64,000 bases of DNA from Ascaphus truei (lineage: Eukaryota > Chordata > Amphibia > Anura > Ascaphidae): positions 1 through 64,000 of the forward strand of contig WSYH01001235.1 in assembly GCA_036426205.1 (NCBI GenBank). Reading direction: 5' to 3'. A program made the translations under genes and the position numbers. Below the pieces are notes generated by a model. The model was given only the letters and a program-made list of their open reading frames with translations. It ran no database searches and was not told where the DNA came from. Positions 35,560-44,905 of the stretch are shown in pieces (the first letter of the stretch is position 1; the number at the start of each line of letters is the position of its first letter).

Positions 35560-35935
35560 AAATAGTGGGAACACCATAGCAACGTTTCCCAACATCCAGC
35601 ACATGTGCAAGCAGCTCTGGCTGTTTCTGCACATGCGTGAAAATGGGAAACCTCTTCTATGCATGCGTGAGGGTGGACGGCCGTTTACACGCATGCACAA
35701 GCGGCTCTGGTCGTTTCTGCGAATGCGGTGCTGGCCTCTGTTAGTTGTTTCTGCGCATGCACGATAATGGAAAAGTTCTTCAGCACATGCGCGAATGCCA
35801 TCAGGCGTTTGTACGCATGTGGATGCAACTTTTGCCGCTTCTGCGCATGCACTCTGACTGCTCCTGCACAAGCGGTTCTGATGTCACCTGCGCATGCGGC
35901 GACCACTTCTGTGTATGCGCGGTGCAGCACCAGCA
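35560..35935. repeat. Degenerate tandem array of CGCATGCGC-type words
   Basis: About ten words of the GCGCATGC/ACATGCGTG type recur every 25-45 bp, usually after gtttctg or cttctg. The units are strongly diverged. Adjacent 35936-36045 (gttacacattttcgcctccgtgaagg...) belongs to a repeat also seen at 29520-29590. Confidence 0.7.
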
Positions 35936-36065
35936 AATTACGTCACTTCCGTTACACATTTTCGCCTCCGTGAAGGAGATTTTGTCCTATGAGAATTTAC
36001 TAGGTGCCATTAAAGTTTCACTTCAAAAGATGGGTGTGGTTGTAAAGACTACTATGAATCTAGCA

Positions 36066-36233
36066 CAGGGGTGGGCAACTCCAGTCCTCAAGGGCCACCA
36101 ACAGGTCTGGTATTAATGATATTCCTGCGTCAGCACAGGTGGCTCAGTCAAAAACTGCCACCTGCGTGAAGCAGGGATATCCTTAATACCGGACCTGTTG
36201 GTGGCCCATGAGGATTGGAGTTGCCCACCCCTG
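36066..36233. mobile_element. hAT-type foldback MITE
   Basis: The terminal inverted repeats are CAGGGGTGGGCAACTCC and GGAGTTGCCCACCCCTG, and much of the interior is also palindromic (aacaggtctggtatta / taataccggacctgtt in spirit). The ends are typical of hAT non-autonomous elements. An 8-bp target duplication is not clearly preserved. Confidence 0.75.
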
Positions 36234-36537
36234 AGCTAATGTGTGTTGCAGTAGAGGCAGGAATAAGCAGAGTAACATAACAGGAGGATGTTGAAAACCA
36301 TTCTTCGAAGGAAGGCGTTTTTCAGACACCTTATGTGAAGGGTAAGGCAAATTTGATGTTCCAGGGTAGGTAGAAAATGTTTGGACCCGGCAGAGGTTTT
36401 GGATGCAAGTTGAGGAATAGGAGACTAAAAAGTGAGATATCATGGAAAATGTGTGTGTGGAAGAGTTGTTTGGAGAGAACTTGCAATGTGTACAGAGCAG
36501 TGGTTCTAAAATGTAAGATTCAAAAATATATACTTAC

Positions 36538-36648
36538 GGCCAATGTTTTAGGAATTGCTCTTTCATTGAAGTGAACAATAATATCTACATCTGCAACATA
36601 TTTTTTCCCAAGCTTCAGATCTGAAAAATGCACTAAAGGAGCATGATC
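36538..36648 (-). CDS. HJURP: HJURP-like internal exon, 111 nt
   Basis: Minus-strand acceptor (tttttaacag) and strong donor (gcc|gtaagt) bound exactly 37 codons starting DHAPLVHFSD. The segment LKLGKKYVADVDIIV aligns with the human HJURP stretch LKNELRRKYLTQVDILL (from memory), which supports the assignment. It joins the 62-nt exon upstream in phase 0. Its phase-0 end does not fit the phase-1 start of the exon at 31558, so one or more exons with total length 1 mod 3 are missing between them. A TA microsatellite lies about 8 bp upstream of the acceptor. Confidence 0.75.
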
Positions 36649-36654
36649 CTGTTA

Positions 36655-36655
<1 letters not shown>

Positions 36656-36700
<45 letters not shown>
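36656..36700. repeat. TA microsatellite next to an exon
   Basis: A (TA)n tract of about 44 bp begins about 8 bp from the acceptor of the 111-nt HJURP-like exon, in the position of the polypyrimidine tract and branch site. Confidence 0.95.
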
Positions 36701-36702
<2 letters not shown>

Positions 36703-36912
36703 TATATATAGTATAGAATAGATCATGAAGCATATTTATATAATTTTTAAAAAAAAAGGGAAGAAGGGGAGGATTCAGCACCCACCTTCCGATTTCATTT
36801 TGGACAGACCATACTGTGCAGTGATATTTTGTGGATACCTCCCACGGGAAAATAGACCTTTAACTTGATCCAAAAAGTATGGGGTGTCACATAAATGGAA
36901 TGATTTACTTAA

Positions 36913-37388
36913 ATCTGCAGTTCAGGCTGCCGTTTTTTTTTAATGTATTTATTTTTTCATTTAATATGTGCATCAATAAAATCTGCACACTGACAAGTGA
37001 TTAGCTAAGCTGCAGATCGATTGTTTCTCCTGTAATTAATCGCTGAAGATTTGGTTTTGGGGGTTCTTTACATCACCATTAGGGCAGCAGAAGATTCCCC
37101 AAGATGCAAAGTTCTGTGGGAAAGATCATGTGACCAGGCAGCCACTAGATACAATTGGTGTACTGCTAGAGAGGGCAAAAGGGGTATGCCAGAGCGTTTC
37201 AGAAGAGGAAGTGTGTGTGACTTTGTAAATGGTTGCTATAGAAACAAAAATGCTTGTTACATTATAATACATTAAAAATGTCTTTAAAAAATTGTTAAAA
37301 AAAAAAAAGGGCTACAAGTATTTTCTCATTGTACAGAACTGATTTATTAAAACAAACATACACGTAGGATATTGCTTGAACTGCAGCT
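36913..37388. mobile_element. TTAA-flanked MITE (piggyBac/Kolobok type), copy 1
   Basis: Ends ATCTGCAGTTCA and GAACTGCAGCT are inverted and bordered by TTAA (36909-36912 and 37389-37392). A second copy with better ends is at 60483-60929. It is non-autonomous; TTAA target duplication is shared by piggyBac and Kolobok elements. Confidence 0.75.
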
Positions 37389-37625
37389 TTAAACCCGTCC
37401 CCTGAGCTAAAATCTCACTTCTTTGTATTAACTAATTGCAACAACAAAATTGAAACAGAAAAAAAGCCCGTCTCTCAAAAACGAATTTTAAATAAATGGT
37501 TACATTGCGCAAACGTGGGAAATTCTGGTGGTCAGTTTGCCTCCAAACTGAAGATGGACTTCCTGTTTTTGTAAGCAACACATTCCACATCGGACAAAAT
37601 AGCCACCATCCCTGGTTCAAATCCA

Positions 37626-37995
37626 AGCCTAAGGCTGGGTCCATAGAAGGGGAAGCAGGGCTGGACCGCGCTGACGCTGAGGCTCGCCTGCTGAAATCTG
37701 CGCGATTTCATGCCCATGCAGGCGAGCCAGCGGGCGCGATCGGAGGCGGGGGGAGACTGAGGGAGGCGGGGCAGTGACGTCGCTGGGCCAATCGCCCGCG
37801 ACGCACCAATGTCAACGTCACGGCGCCGTGACATTGACGCTGCTCCGCGCTGATTGGTTGTTTTCAGCCGACAGCGCTCTGAAAAACAGCTTGGCTGTCG
37901 GCTGAAAAATCCAGCGCCTCAGCATGCCTGCGGACGCTCGCGTGAGCCCCCTCTCAAGGCATCCTCATTGAGGATGCAGGGGCTCAGCGCGGAGC
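37626..37995. mobile_element. GC-rich repeat related to Harbinger-like MITEs
   Basis: The stretch begins taaggctgggtccatag and contains internal palindromes (gtcacggcgccgtgac near 37816; cagccgacagc / gctgtcggctg near 37865-37903). The right end is not defined. Assignment is by resemblance only. Confidence 0.4.
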
Positions 37996-38574
37996 GTATA
38001 TATAAGAAAATAGATCAGGCAATTAAGTCACCAGCAAAACAATGTAATAAGTTAATAATGAATTTCACTGTATCCAATGAGGGAGCAGCAACAACTGAAC
38101 CCTTTTAGGCACGCTAGATCGTGCGGGTAATCGCTGAGAGAGTTGTGCATCTTCATCTGCACATGAAAAAGAGATGCAGGGGTTTGTAAATCTCTGTACA
38201 CTCAATTATCTCTGAAAAATTCTAGTTGTTGGTTTATTAAAAAATGTATGACAGTCATTGAATCATTTAAAACTATGAAGGAACATTAATACATAGTGAC
38301 GGAAGAGTAACAGGGTAAGTTCTTTTTGTTTTTGTTTCCTGTCAATATAAATACTAATAGGGATTGGTTCATTGAACTGCTGCAATTACCTCCACACTCA
38401 TTTCACTCCATGTTAGAGTGTTTTTGTCATTGAAGACAGACAGATGTAGTCAGATTGAATGATTAGAAGGACGCTCCCTCCCCATCAGAGGTACACACAA
38501 AAGCACCCTAAATAATGTAGTTAATGGCTGAACAATAAAGCAAAACATTCTCATGCAAACAATTTATTAAGCCT

Positions 38575-38876
38575 TAGGCAGAGGCCAGGCAGGGAGCGGG
38601 CGCTCATGCGCGGTGACGTCACTCTCCCTGCTCGGTTGGGAGATTTGTGGCTGGCTAGATGCGCACACTGGGGGCGCGGCCATGACGTCACAGAGCTGGT
38701 TCGCCCTCATTGGGCAAACAGCTCACGTGATGTGCGAGGAACAAATTCAATTTTGCTTGCTTTGGCAAGCAGGTAGGCGCCGCTCATGCACTTGCTCACA
38801 CTGGCCACACATTGTCGCAATGTGTTTCATCGCGGCCAGCGTGAGCGCCCGCTCAGCGCCACCCTGACCGAGGCCT
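38575..38876. mobile_element. GC-rich MITE with two CRE words
   Basis: The left end ggcagaggccaggcaggg and right end ccctgaccgaggcctt are loosely inverted. Two TGACGTCA palindromes occur (near 38616 and 38682), and it shares the cctcattgggc...ctcacgtga word with 32594-32942. Confidence 0.5.
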
Positions 38877-38911
38877 TCGTGTTGCATTCATTATCAGGAG
38901 CAAATAAATAA

Positions 38912-39118
38912 CAGGCAGTCCTTGGTTATCCAACAGAATCCGTTCTGGAAGTAGCGTTGGATAATGAAAACGTTGTAAAGTGAGTCCCATGTTAATCAGT
39001 GGTGGTGAGCGTTGGATAACGCATTCCGGCGTAGAAAAATGGCCCATAGGGTTGCATTGTAAAGCATTGGATATGCCATTCATTGTAATGTGAAACGTTG
39101 GACAGCGAGGACTACCTG
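38912..39118. mobile_element. Tigger/pogo-like MITE next to an HJURP-like exon
   Basis: Inverted ends CAGGCAGTCCTTGGTTATCCAAC and (from the right) CAGGTAGTCCTCGCTGTCCAAC are of the Tigger/pogo type. TA follows on the right (39119-39120); the left neighbour is AA. The interior repeats gttggataacg-like words. No ORF. Without the later LTR insertion it would end 7 bp from the splice donor of the exon at 39964. Confidence 0.72.
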
Positions 39119-39122
39119 TACT

Positions 39123-39955
39123 TGTGATGGATGGGGTAGCTGTCATCACAAAACTGGGATGAAGCCCAGCTAGCTACCCCATAATCCATGTAACTTGGCC
39201 ACCTATGTAAGGCTTATTTTGGCCAAATGTACTTTAATATCTGGGGGAGAACAGGGAAAGTATAATGCACTATGTATGTAAATCAAAGCACTTTATTCCC
39301 TGTAAATGCAAGCCCCCAGTTTAGTGAATCAACATTCTGTGATGTGATTTGGGAGTCAGCCCTGTAAAGTGTAAATTGGATTAGGTGACTGTATGTGCTC
39401 ATTTCTAAGATGACAGACTTGTAATGTGATTTGCATGTGTACATTTCTATAGAGGGGACTCTGTGATTTAATCAGCTGAGGTTCCTTCAGAGAAATGTGG
39501 CAGGGTGACAAAGGCTGGGAACGTGGAGGTGTTAAAGACATTTGGCGAGTGGGAAAGAGTGGTCAATCAGGTCTGCTCTGATTGGCCAGCAACCCGTCCC
39601 ATGTAAAGGATAGCAACAGAGGGCTATATAAGAGGCACTGCTGATCAGAGAATCTATCTGGGAGACATTCTGTGAAGGAGTTTGGATCTTGACTGTGACC
39701 AGCTGGAGATACGTTAGAGGGGCTGCTGTGTGATCAGCACTCTGATATCCTGGACGAGAAGCGGACAGGGCAAGCCTTTTTGAAGCAGGCTCCTGCACCT
39801 AGCGAGGCTAGTCTACTCCCCAGGTGGTATTGTATCTTGCTTTGTGCATCTTTGTTTTGTCTGCTGGCGTGCCAGAATAAACCTCATTTTACTCAACAAC
39901 CTTGTCCTATTTGGTGCTAGTGATCCCGGTGTAAAAGTTCTGGTCTCCTGTGACA
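39123..39955 (+). mobile_element. Solo LTR, 833 bp, GTACT target duplication
   Basis: The element starts TGTGATGG, ends CTGTGACA and is bordered by GTACT on both sides (39118-39122 and 39956-39960), a 5-bp target duplication typical of LTR retrotransposons. The U3-like part has an ATTGG box (near 39580) and ctatataag (39624-39632), and AATAAA lies at 39876-39881, giving the U3-R-U5 order on the + strand. No internal region is present, so it is a solo LTR formed by recombination. It sits antisense in an HJURP intron, 3 bp inside the splice donor. Confidence 0.88.
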
Positions 39956-39963
39956 GTACTTAC

Positions 39964-40025
39964 ATTAGAAGATTTCAGTTCGGAATTGCTGGTAGTATCT
40001 GGATGGCTTCCACTGTCATCTTCAC
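39964..40025 (-). CDS. HJURP: HJURP-like internal exon, 62 nt
   Basis: Minus-strand acceptor (ttctttctgttaaag) and donor (aat|gtaagt) bound 62 nt. With a one-base carry from the upstream exon it reads (G)EDDSGSHPDTTSNSELKSSN, acidic and serine rich, and ends in phase 0 to join DHAPLV at 36648. No clear residue-level match to known HJURP is claimed for this linker; phase agreement on both sides is the main evidence. The donor is partly built from the target-site duplication of the solo LTR. Confidence 0.68.
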
Positions 40026-40114
40026 CTTTAACAGAAAGAAAATATATTCTTGCAAACCAATTCATTTAGTATTTTTTTTTTTTTAGGGACAGAGTAATAT
40101 TTTATCCTTCTTAC

Positions 40115-40169
40115 CGGAGATAACGTAGCTGTCACAGCACACATTAATATTATCTTCAATCGCATGCAC
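40115..40169 (-). CDS. HJURP: HJURP-like internal exon, 55 nt
   Basis: Minus-strand acceptor (actccttgtcag) and donor (ctccg|gtaaga) bound 55 nt reading VHAIEDNINVCCDSYVIS, with one base carried into the next exon. The 89-bp intron between this exon and the next (40026-40114) is short. Further upstream coding exons should encode the N-terminal CENP-A-binding (Scm3) region, which was not found in the window apart from the candidate at 55182-55218. Confidence 0.65.
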
Positions 40170-40615
40170 CTGACAAGGAGTAAAACGAAAGTATCACACC
40201 TTTATTCTAAAAACAGTGAAATAATTACAGAATATGGATGTCTGGTAAATAATGTCACCCATTAAAACAAATTTCAGGTATCAGCATTGCATCTTCGTTC
40301 GACTTTTTGATAACTCCTATGAACAGCCAGCTGATAAATGCTGGTTAAACCATACTCAAGTTAAAATGATGGAATTGTGAGGCGAGAGAATTTGAGGCCA
40401 CGCTGGTGAACTGGGAATCTATATTCAGCTACTGTATAAACATGCTTCATAGATAAAATCAATAATCTACTCTACACTCTGTTTTGCCAACACAAAAGGC
40501 AAATCACACCTGGCAAGGGGGTCACCCCCTTTATCATTGGAACATGTGAATAACAATCAATAAACCCCACGTATTAAAAAAAAAAAATCTAAATGTAATA
40601 TCCTCATTACCCGTT
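40170..40615. other. Intron sequence, nothing recognised
   Basis: AT-rich sequence between an HJURP-like exon and the left end of the Ngaro-like element. No repeat or gene is recognised. Confidence 0.5.
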
Positions 40616-40797
40616 ATAGAGCTGGCCTAGCCCGCATGGGTGGCTACAGCTATTGACCGGGGGGTGCGGCCCCCCCCCCCCAGCTAGGCTGTTGGTCGCG
40701 TGCACGATCAGGGAAGGCAGTTGGGGCGGTTAGTTTTTAAATAGAGCCAAGGAACAAGCAACTGTCACTTGTTCCTTGGCGTTCAACAGTTTCACAC
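40616..40797 (+). repeat. Left terminal direct repeat of the Ngaro-like element
   Basis: Begins atagagctggcctagcccgc and ends ggcgttcaacagttt. It includes a 13-bp perfect hairpin at 40746-40780. The right copy is at 48257-48465 with one internal 30-bp partial duplication. Confidence 0.88.
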
Positions 40798-42939
40798 ACT
40801 CTCCTCTCTTCTCCTGCGTTTAGTAGGTTAAAATTGGTTTGATTTGGGCCCCCCTCCCGGGGTGAGGGATTTTCCCTTCCCTCCTCGTGGTGAGGGACCC
40901 TCCGCCTCCCCCCGTGTGTTTTTGCCGGTTTTGCCAGTGCCCGGGGGGGGGGGGGGGGGGATTGCAAGTAAGGCTGGTTTTTTTTGTCCCGGGGGGGCCC
41001 CCCCCCCCCCCCCCGGGGGGGGGGCCCCCCCCCCCCCCCCCCCCCCCATGTGTTTTTGCCGGTTTTGCCGGTGCTCGGGGGGAGGTTGGGGATTGCGAGT
41101 AGGGATAGGTTTTTGTCCTGCCTTTCGTTATCGCGCTGTTTTATTGGTAGCAGCGGCGGGGGGAGGAGGGAGAAGGATGAGGAGAGTGACTCCTACCTGG
41201 GGCTGATGCGTGTAGGAAGGCGCATCGGCGTGGAGGAGGTTTTTGCTTGGCGCCGTTTGCGAGCCCTGTTCCTGTCCTCCTATTGTGGCCGCTTGTGTGG
41301 CTGGGGGGGGGAAGAGAGGCTCGCCCAGCCCACGCTTAGCCGTGCGGTTGGGCTAATGGCAAGGGAGGTCTTTGCATACACGAGTGTCATGTGGTTCCGC
41401 CTCCTGACGATGATCAGGGGGTGGTTTTTTTGGGGGGGGGGCTGGGGGCAAGGCTGTTATTACGTCTGGGGGAGGGGGCTGTTCGTGGTTTGGCTGGAAT
41501 GGTGGGCTTTTGCCCCCCCTCCTCCCTCCTCCTTGGGGAGATATTGGCCCTTTTCCTTCCCCCCCTTTTTTCTTCCACTCTTTTAAACAGGGGCTGTCCA
41601 TTTAAAAAAAAAATAATAATTAAATAAATAATTAAAAATATATATTAAAAAAAAAAAAAGGTTTAAAAAAAAAAAAACGCCTTTTGAGGTTGGTCTTGGT
41701 TGTGGTTAATGGAAGCCAATTCTAAGGTTTTTCGTGTCGTGGGTGACACCATACTTAAAAAAAAAAAAAAGCTTTAGAGCGGTTCTAAGTCTATTCAAGT
41801 GAACTGGTTTTCGTGGAAAGATCGGCCAGGCAAGAGTTCAAGAGTAGTTTGCTGGCAGGATTTAGGTGGTGGAATTAAACCAGTGTTTGACGAGCCATTG
41901 GATAAATTCAGCGCTAGTAGCGATGTCCTTTCAGGTCAGCACCATGCAGCTTTTGGCGGAGGCGCACAACCATGAGGAAGGATGGTTTCAGAAGCAGATG
42001 TGTGCACTAGTGCTGAAAGCTGGAAGTGATCAAGGAAGTTTGGGCAGTCGTGGAAACGCGAGAGGACAGGGTGGTTCCCATGCTACCTGCGCTGAGGCGT
42101 GGCCATCATCAAGTGATGAAGGGGGTCCTAGTTACGGAGCACGGGAAGCGTTGGTGGTGCAGAAGGGTATGTCATGGCGGAGTTTTTGGAAATCACAGCC
42201 TATTTGGTTGAAGGCTGGGTGACTTTTGGGAGGAGCCTGGGAGATGGGTTCCCACATGAACAGGTGTGGGACATTGGGTCCCTGGAAAAACAGGGGTGGG
42301 ACATGGGTCTCCACAAAAACAGGTGTGCGACATGGGTCCCCACAAAAAACAAGTGTTGGACATGGGTCCCCACAAAAACAGGTGTGGGACATGGGCCCCT
42401 GGAAAAAACAGGGGTGGGACATGGGTCTCCACAAAAACAGGTGTGGGACATGGGTCCCCACAAAAACAAGTGTTGGACATGGGTCCCCACAAAAACCGGT
42501 GTGGGACATGGGTCCCTGGAAAAAGCAAGGGTGGGACATGGGTCCCTGGAAAAAACAAGGGTGGGACATGGGTCCCTGAGAAAAAAAAAAAAAATAAAAA
42601 AAAAAAAACAAGGGTGGGACATGGGTCCCTGGAAAAACAGGGGTGGGACATGGGTCCCAACCTTATATAAAAAAAAAAAAAAAAAAAGCATGGATGGAGG
42701 CGAGCAGTAGGTGGCTAAGTATTCCATTTCTCCCCTAAAAAAAAAAAAAAGGGGGGGATTTTGGGAGAGGGCCGACATGCTCGCCATAGCCGGTTACTGG
42801 TGAAAGGAAAGCTGGAAAAGGATAGTTGGTAATAAAAAAAAAAAAAAAAAATAGAGGTTGGGGGGTTTGGTCCCAGCCTAGAAGAGAACGTAGGTAAAGG
42901 ATTGGTCCTTTTAAAAAAAAAAAAAAAATAAGCGTTTAT
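40798..42939 (+). other. Leader region of the Ngaro-like element
   Basis: The stretch is homopolymer rich: G and C runs near 40940-41047, T-rich text, and at least nine A runs of 10-20 bp between 41607 and 42928. It encloses the minisatellite at 42240-42660. No convincing coding sequence; ORFs are compositional. Confidence 0.6.
42240..42660 (+). repeat. 30-bp minisatellite in the leader
   Basis: About 13 units of GTGGGACATGGGTCCC followed by either CACAAAAACAGGT or TGGAAAAACAGGG variants. The two unit types are interspersed. A 20-bp poly-A interruption lies at 42580-42608. Confidence 0.93.
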
Positions 42940-42959
42940 TCAGGAATAAAGGTTAGCTT

Positions 42960-44363
42960 AATTGGGGGTTTAATATTTGCTTCCTCATTTACAGGTAAAT
43001 CTGGAACGGCCGGGACGCGGTCGACCTCGCTTCGTGGCGCTGGTACGTCGTCCACGGCTCGCAAGCGGTCCGGGCCTCGGGTTGAGCTTGCTGTCAGAGG
43101 CTTAGAGGACAAGGGTCTTGGGGCAGGTCCCGACAGGCGGTTCAAAACACCGCCGGGGACTGGGGCATCGAAGGGTAAGCGAAAAAGAGTTGCTTGTTTG
43201 GGAAATAAGGGCGTTACCTTGCCGGGCATTGTTAGCTCCCCTGGGCCACAGGTGTTGGAGTTGGGGTTAGCGGGCGATGCCGAGGCAAGAATGATTAGTG
43301 CGGTGGTTAAGGGCGTTCAGTTAGCTTTATTGCCGATGACAACGTTATTATCCACTAAGCAAGCAGTGGAGGCATGCAAGTCAAGTGAGCGGCAGGGGGG
43401 GTCAGATTCAGTGCTTGATGGGGGGAGCAACCGTGGAACAGTGGGTGGAGAGTTGGCTCAGGTGTCTTTGGGTGGGGAGAGTACAGCAGGTTGTACCCTT
43501 AGCACAGTGCCGAAAGTTATTCAAGATGCGTTGGCATCGGCCACAGCATTGCCGGTGCAGGTGGCGGGACAAGGAGCTGATTTAACGACAGTTGTTAGTT
43601 TGTTAGGTGAGCATCCGGTGGTGAATTCAGGTGCTGGGCAGGGGACAGGGCTCGGAAGGCCATTGGCAGGTTCAAAAAGGCTGCCGGATGCGGCCTATGG
43701 GGACTCATGTACGACCATATCACGTTCCTTAGGCGTGCATTTGTCAAAGGAAGTAAAGGAAAAGATTTGGGCGGGTGATTACGTTGAGATTTTGTCATTG
43801 CTTCCGGGTTACAATGAAGCGGTAGCTAAATCCGGAAAAAAAAAGGGGGAGGCTAAAAAGGAGGATGTGGAAAAGCGTCTTTTTCCTCGCAAGTTCAGTA
43901 ATTGGTCGCAGGCATTTGGGATTTTGGCGGGCGTTGCGGGGGAAAAGGATCCGCATTTATGCTCGGCGCTTTTTAAGTATCAGGATACGATTAGAAAAGC
44001 GTTTCAGAAACACGGGGGGTCGTCCTTTCGTGGGTCAAATAGCCTCAAAGGGGTCTGGCGGGAGCATTTTCAGGTGCGCACATCAGGGAGAGGGCGTGCA
44101 GGTGGGAAGCAGTCGGGGGTATGTTGGCGTTACAACGAGTCAAGATGCAATTTTGAGAATTGTATGTAGATTCCAACATACTTGCGCTGGGTGCGGGGGT
44201 CAGCATCCCAAATCAAAGTGCTTTAAGAAAGATAGTAAGGGTTTCAAGGGAGCAGGACAGCAGGCTGTTCAGGAAGGCGGGAACGCCAGTTTCAGCAGAG
44301 GCAATGGCGCCTTGGCTGGAAAAATACCCCAATAGACGGGCAGCTAGCTTATTACGAGAGGGG
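42960..44363 (+). pseudogene. Gag-like protein with zinc-finger motif (broken)
   Basis: An open frame without stop runs from about 42960 through 43198 (no early ATG; first in-frame ATG near 43291) to a TAG at 44167-44169. The N-terminal part is basic and glycine rich, as in nucleic-acid-binding Gag proteins. Near the end, CWRYNESRCNFENC followed by QH and then CAGC...HPKSKC forms a CCCH/knuckle-type zinc-binding block. In this copy a 4-bp insertion (tgta, near 44162) puts the stop inside the finger. The other copy after the N gap (44443 onward) lacks the insertion and continues to a stop at 44875-44877. A pyrimidine tract plus tttacag at 42982-42993 could be a splice acceptor. Confidence 0.7.
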
Positions 44364-44442
44364 NNNNNNNNNNNNNNNNNNNNNNNNNNNNNNNNNNNNN
44401 NNNNNNNNNNNNNNNNNNNNNNNNNNNNNNNNNNNNNNNNNN
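44364..44442. other. Assembly gap (79 N)
   Basis: A run of 79 N. The sequences on its two sides (43896-44363 and 44443-44905) are near-identical direct copies in the same order. Confidence 0.98.
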
Positions 44443-44905
44443 CAGTAATTGGTCGCAGGCATTTGGGATTTTGGCGGGCGTTGCGGGGGAAAAGGATCCG
44501 CATTTATGCTCAGCGCTTTTTAAGTATCAGGATACGATTAGAAAAGCGTTTCAGAAACACGGGGGGTCGTCCTTTCGTGGGTCAAATAGCCTCAAAGGGG
44601 TCTGGTGGGAGCATTTTCAGGTGCGCACATCAGGGAGAGGGCGGCAGGTGGGAAGCAGTCGGGGGTATGTTGGCGTTACAACGAGTCAAGATGCAATTTT
44701 GAGAATTGTAGATTCCAGCATACTTGCGCTGGGTGCAGGGGTCAGCATCCCAAATCAAAGTGCTTTAAGAAAGATAGTAAGGGTTTCAAGGGAGCAGGAC
44801 AGCAGGCTGTTCAGGAAGGCGGGAACGCCAGTTTCAGCAGAGGCAATGGCGCCTTGGCTGGAAAAATACCCCAATAGACGGGCAGCTAGCTTATTACGAG
44901 AGGGG
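44443..44905 (+). repeat. Duplicate of 43896-44363 across the gap
   Basis: The 463-bp copy differs from the first in a handful of positions: ggtggg for ggcggg, loss of one base in gggcgtgcagg, absence of the tgta insertion, and tccagc for tccaac. It encodes the C-terminal part of the Gag-like protein, and in another frame the lead-in to the reverse transcriptase. Confidence 0.9.

Noticed and set aside
40887..41627. Proline/glycine-rich ORFs in the Ngaro leader
   Set aside because: They come from G and C homopolymer runs and are open in several frames on both strands.
42132..42787. Overlapping ORFs on both strands with repeated GTHVPHLF or GHGSPQKQ words
   Set aside because: They are translations of the 30-bp minisatellite in the Ngaro leader and have no independent coding evidence.
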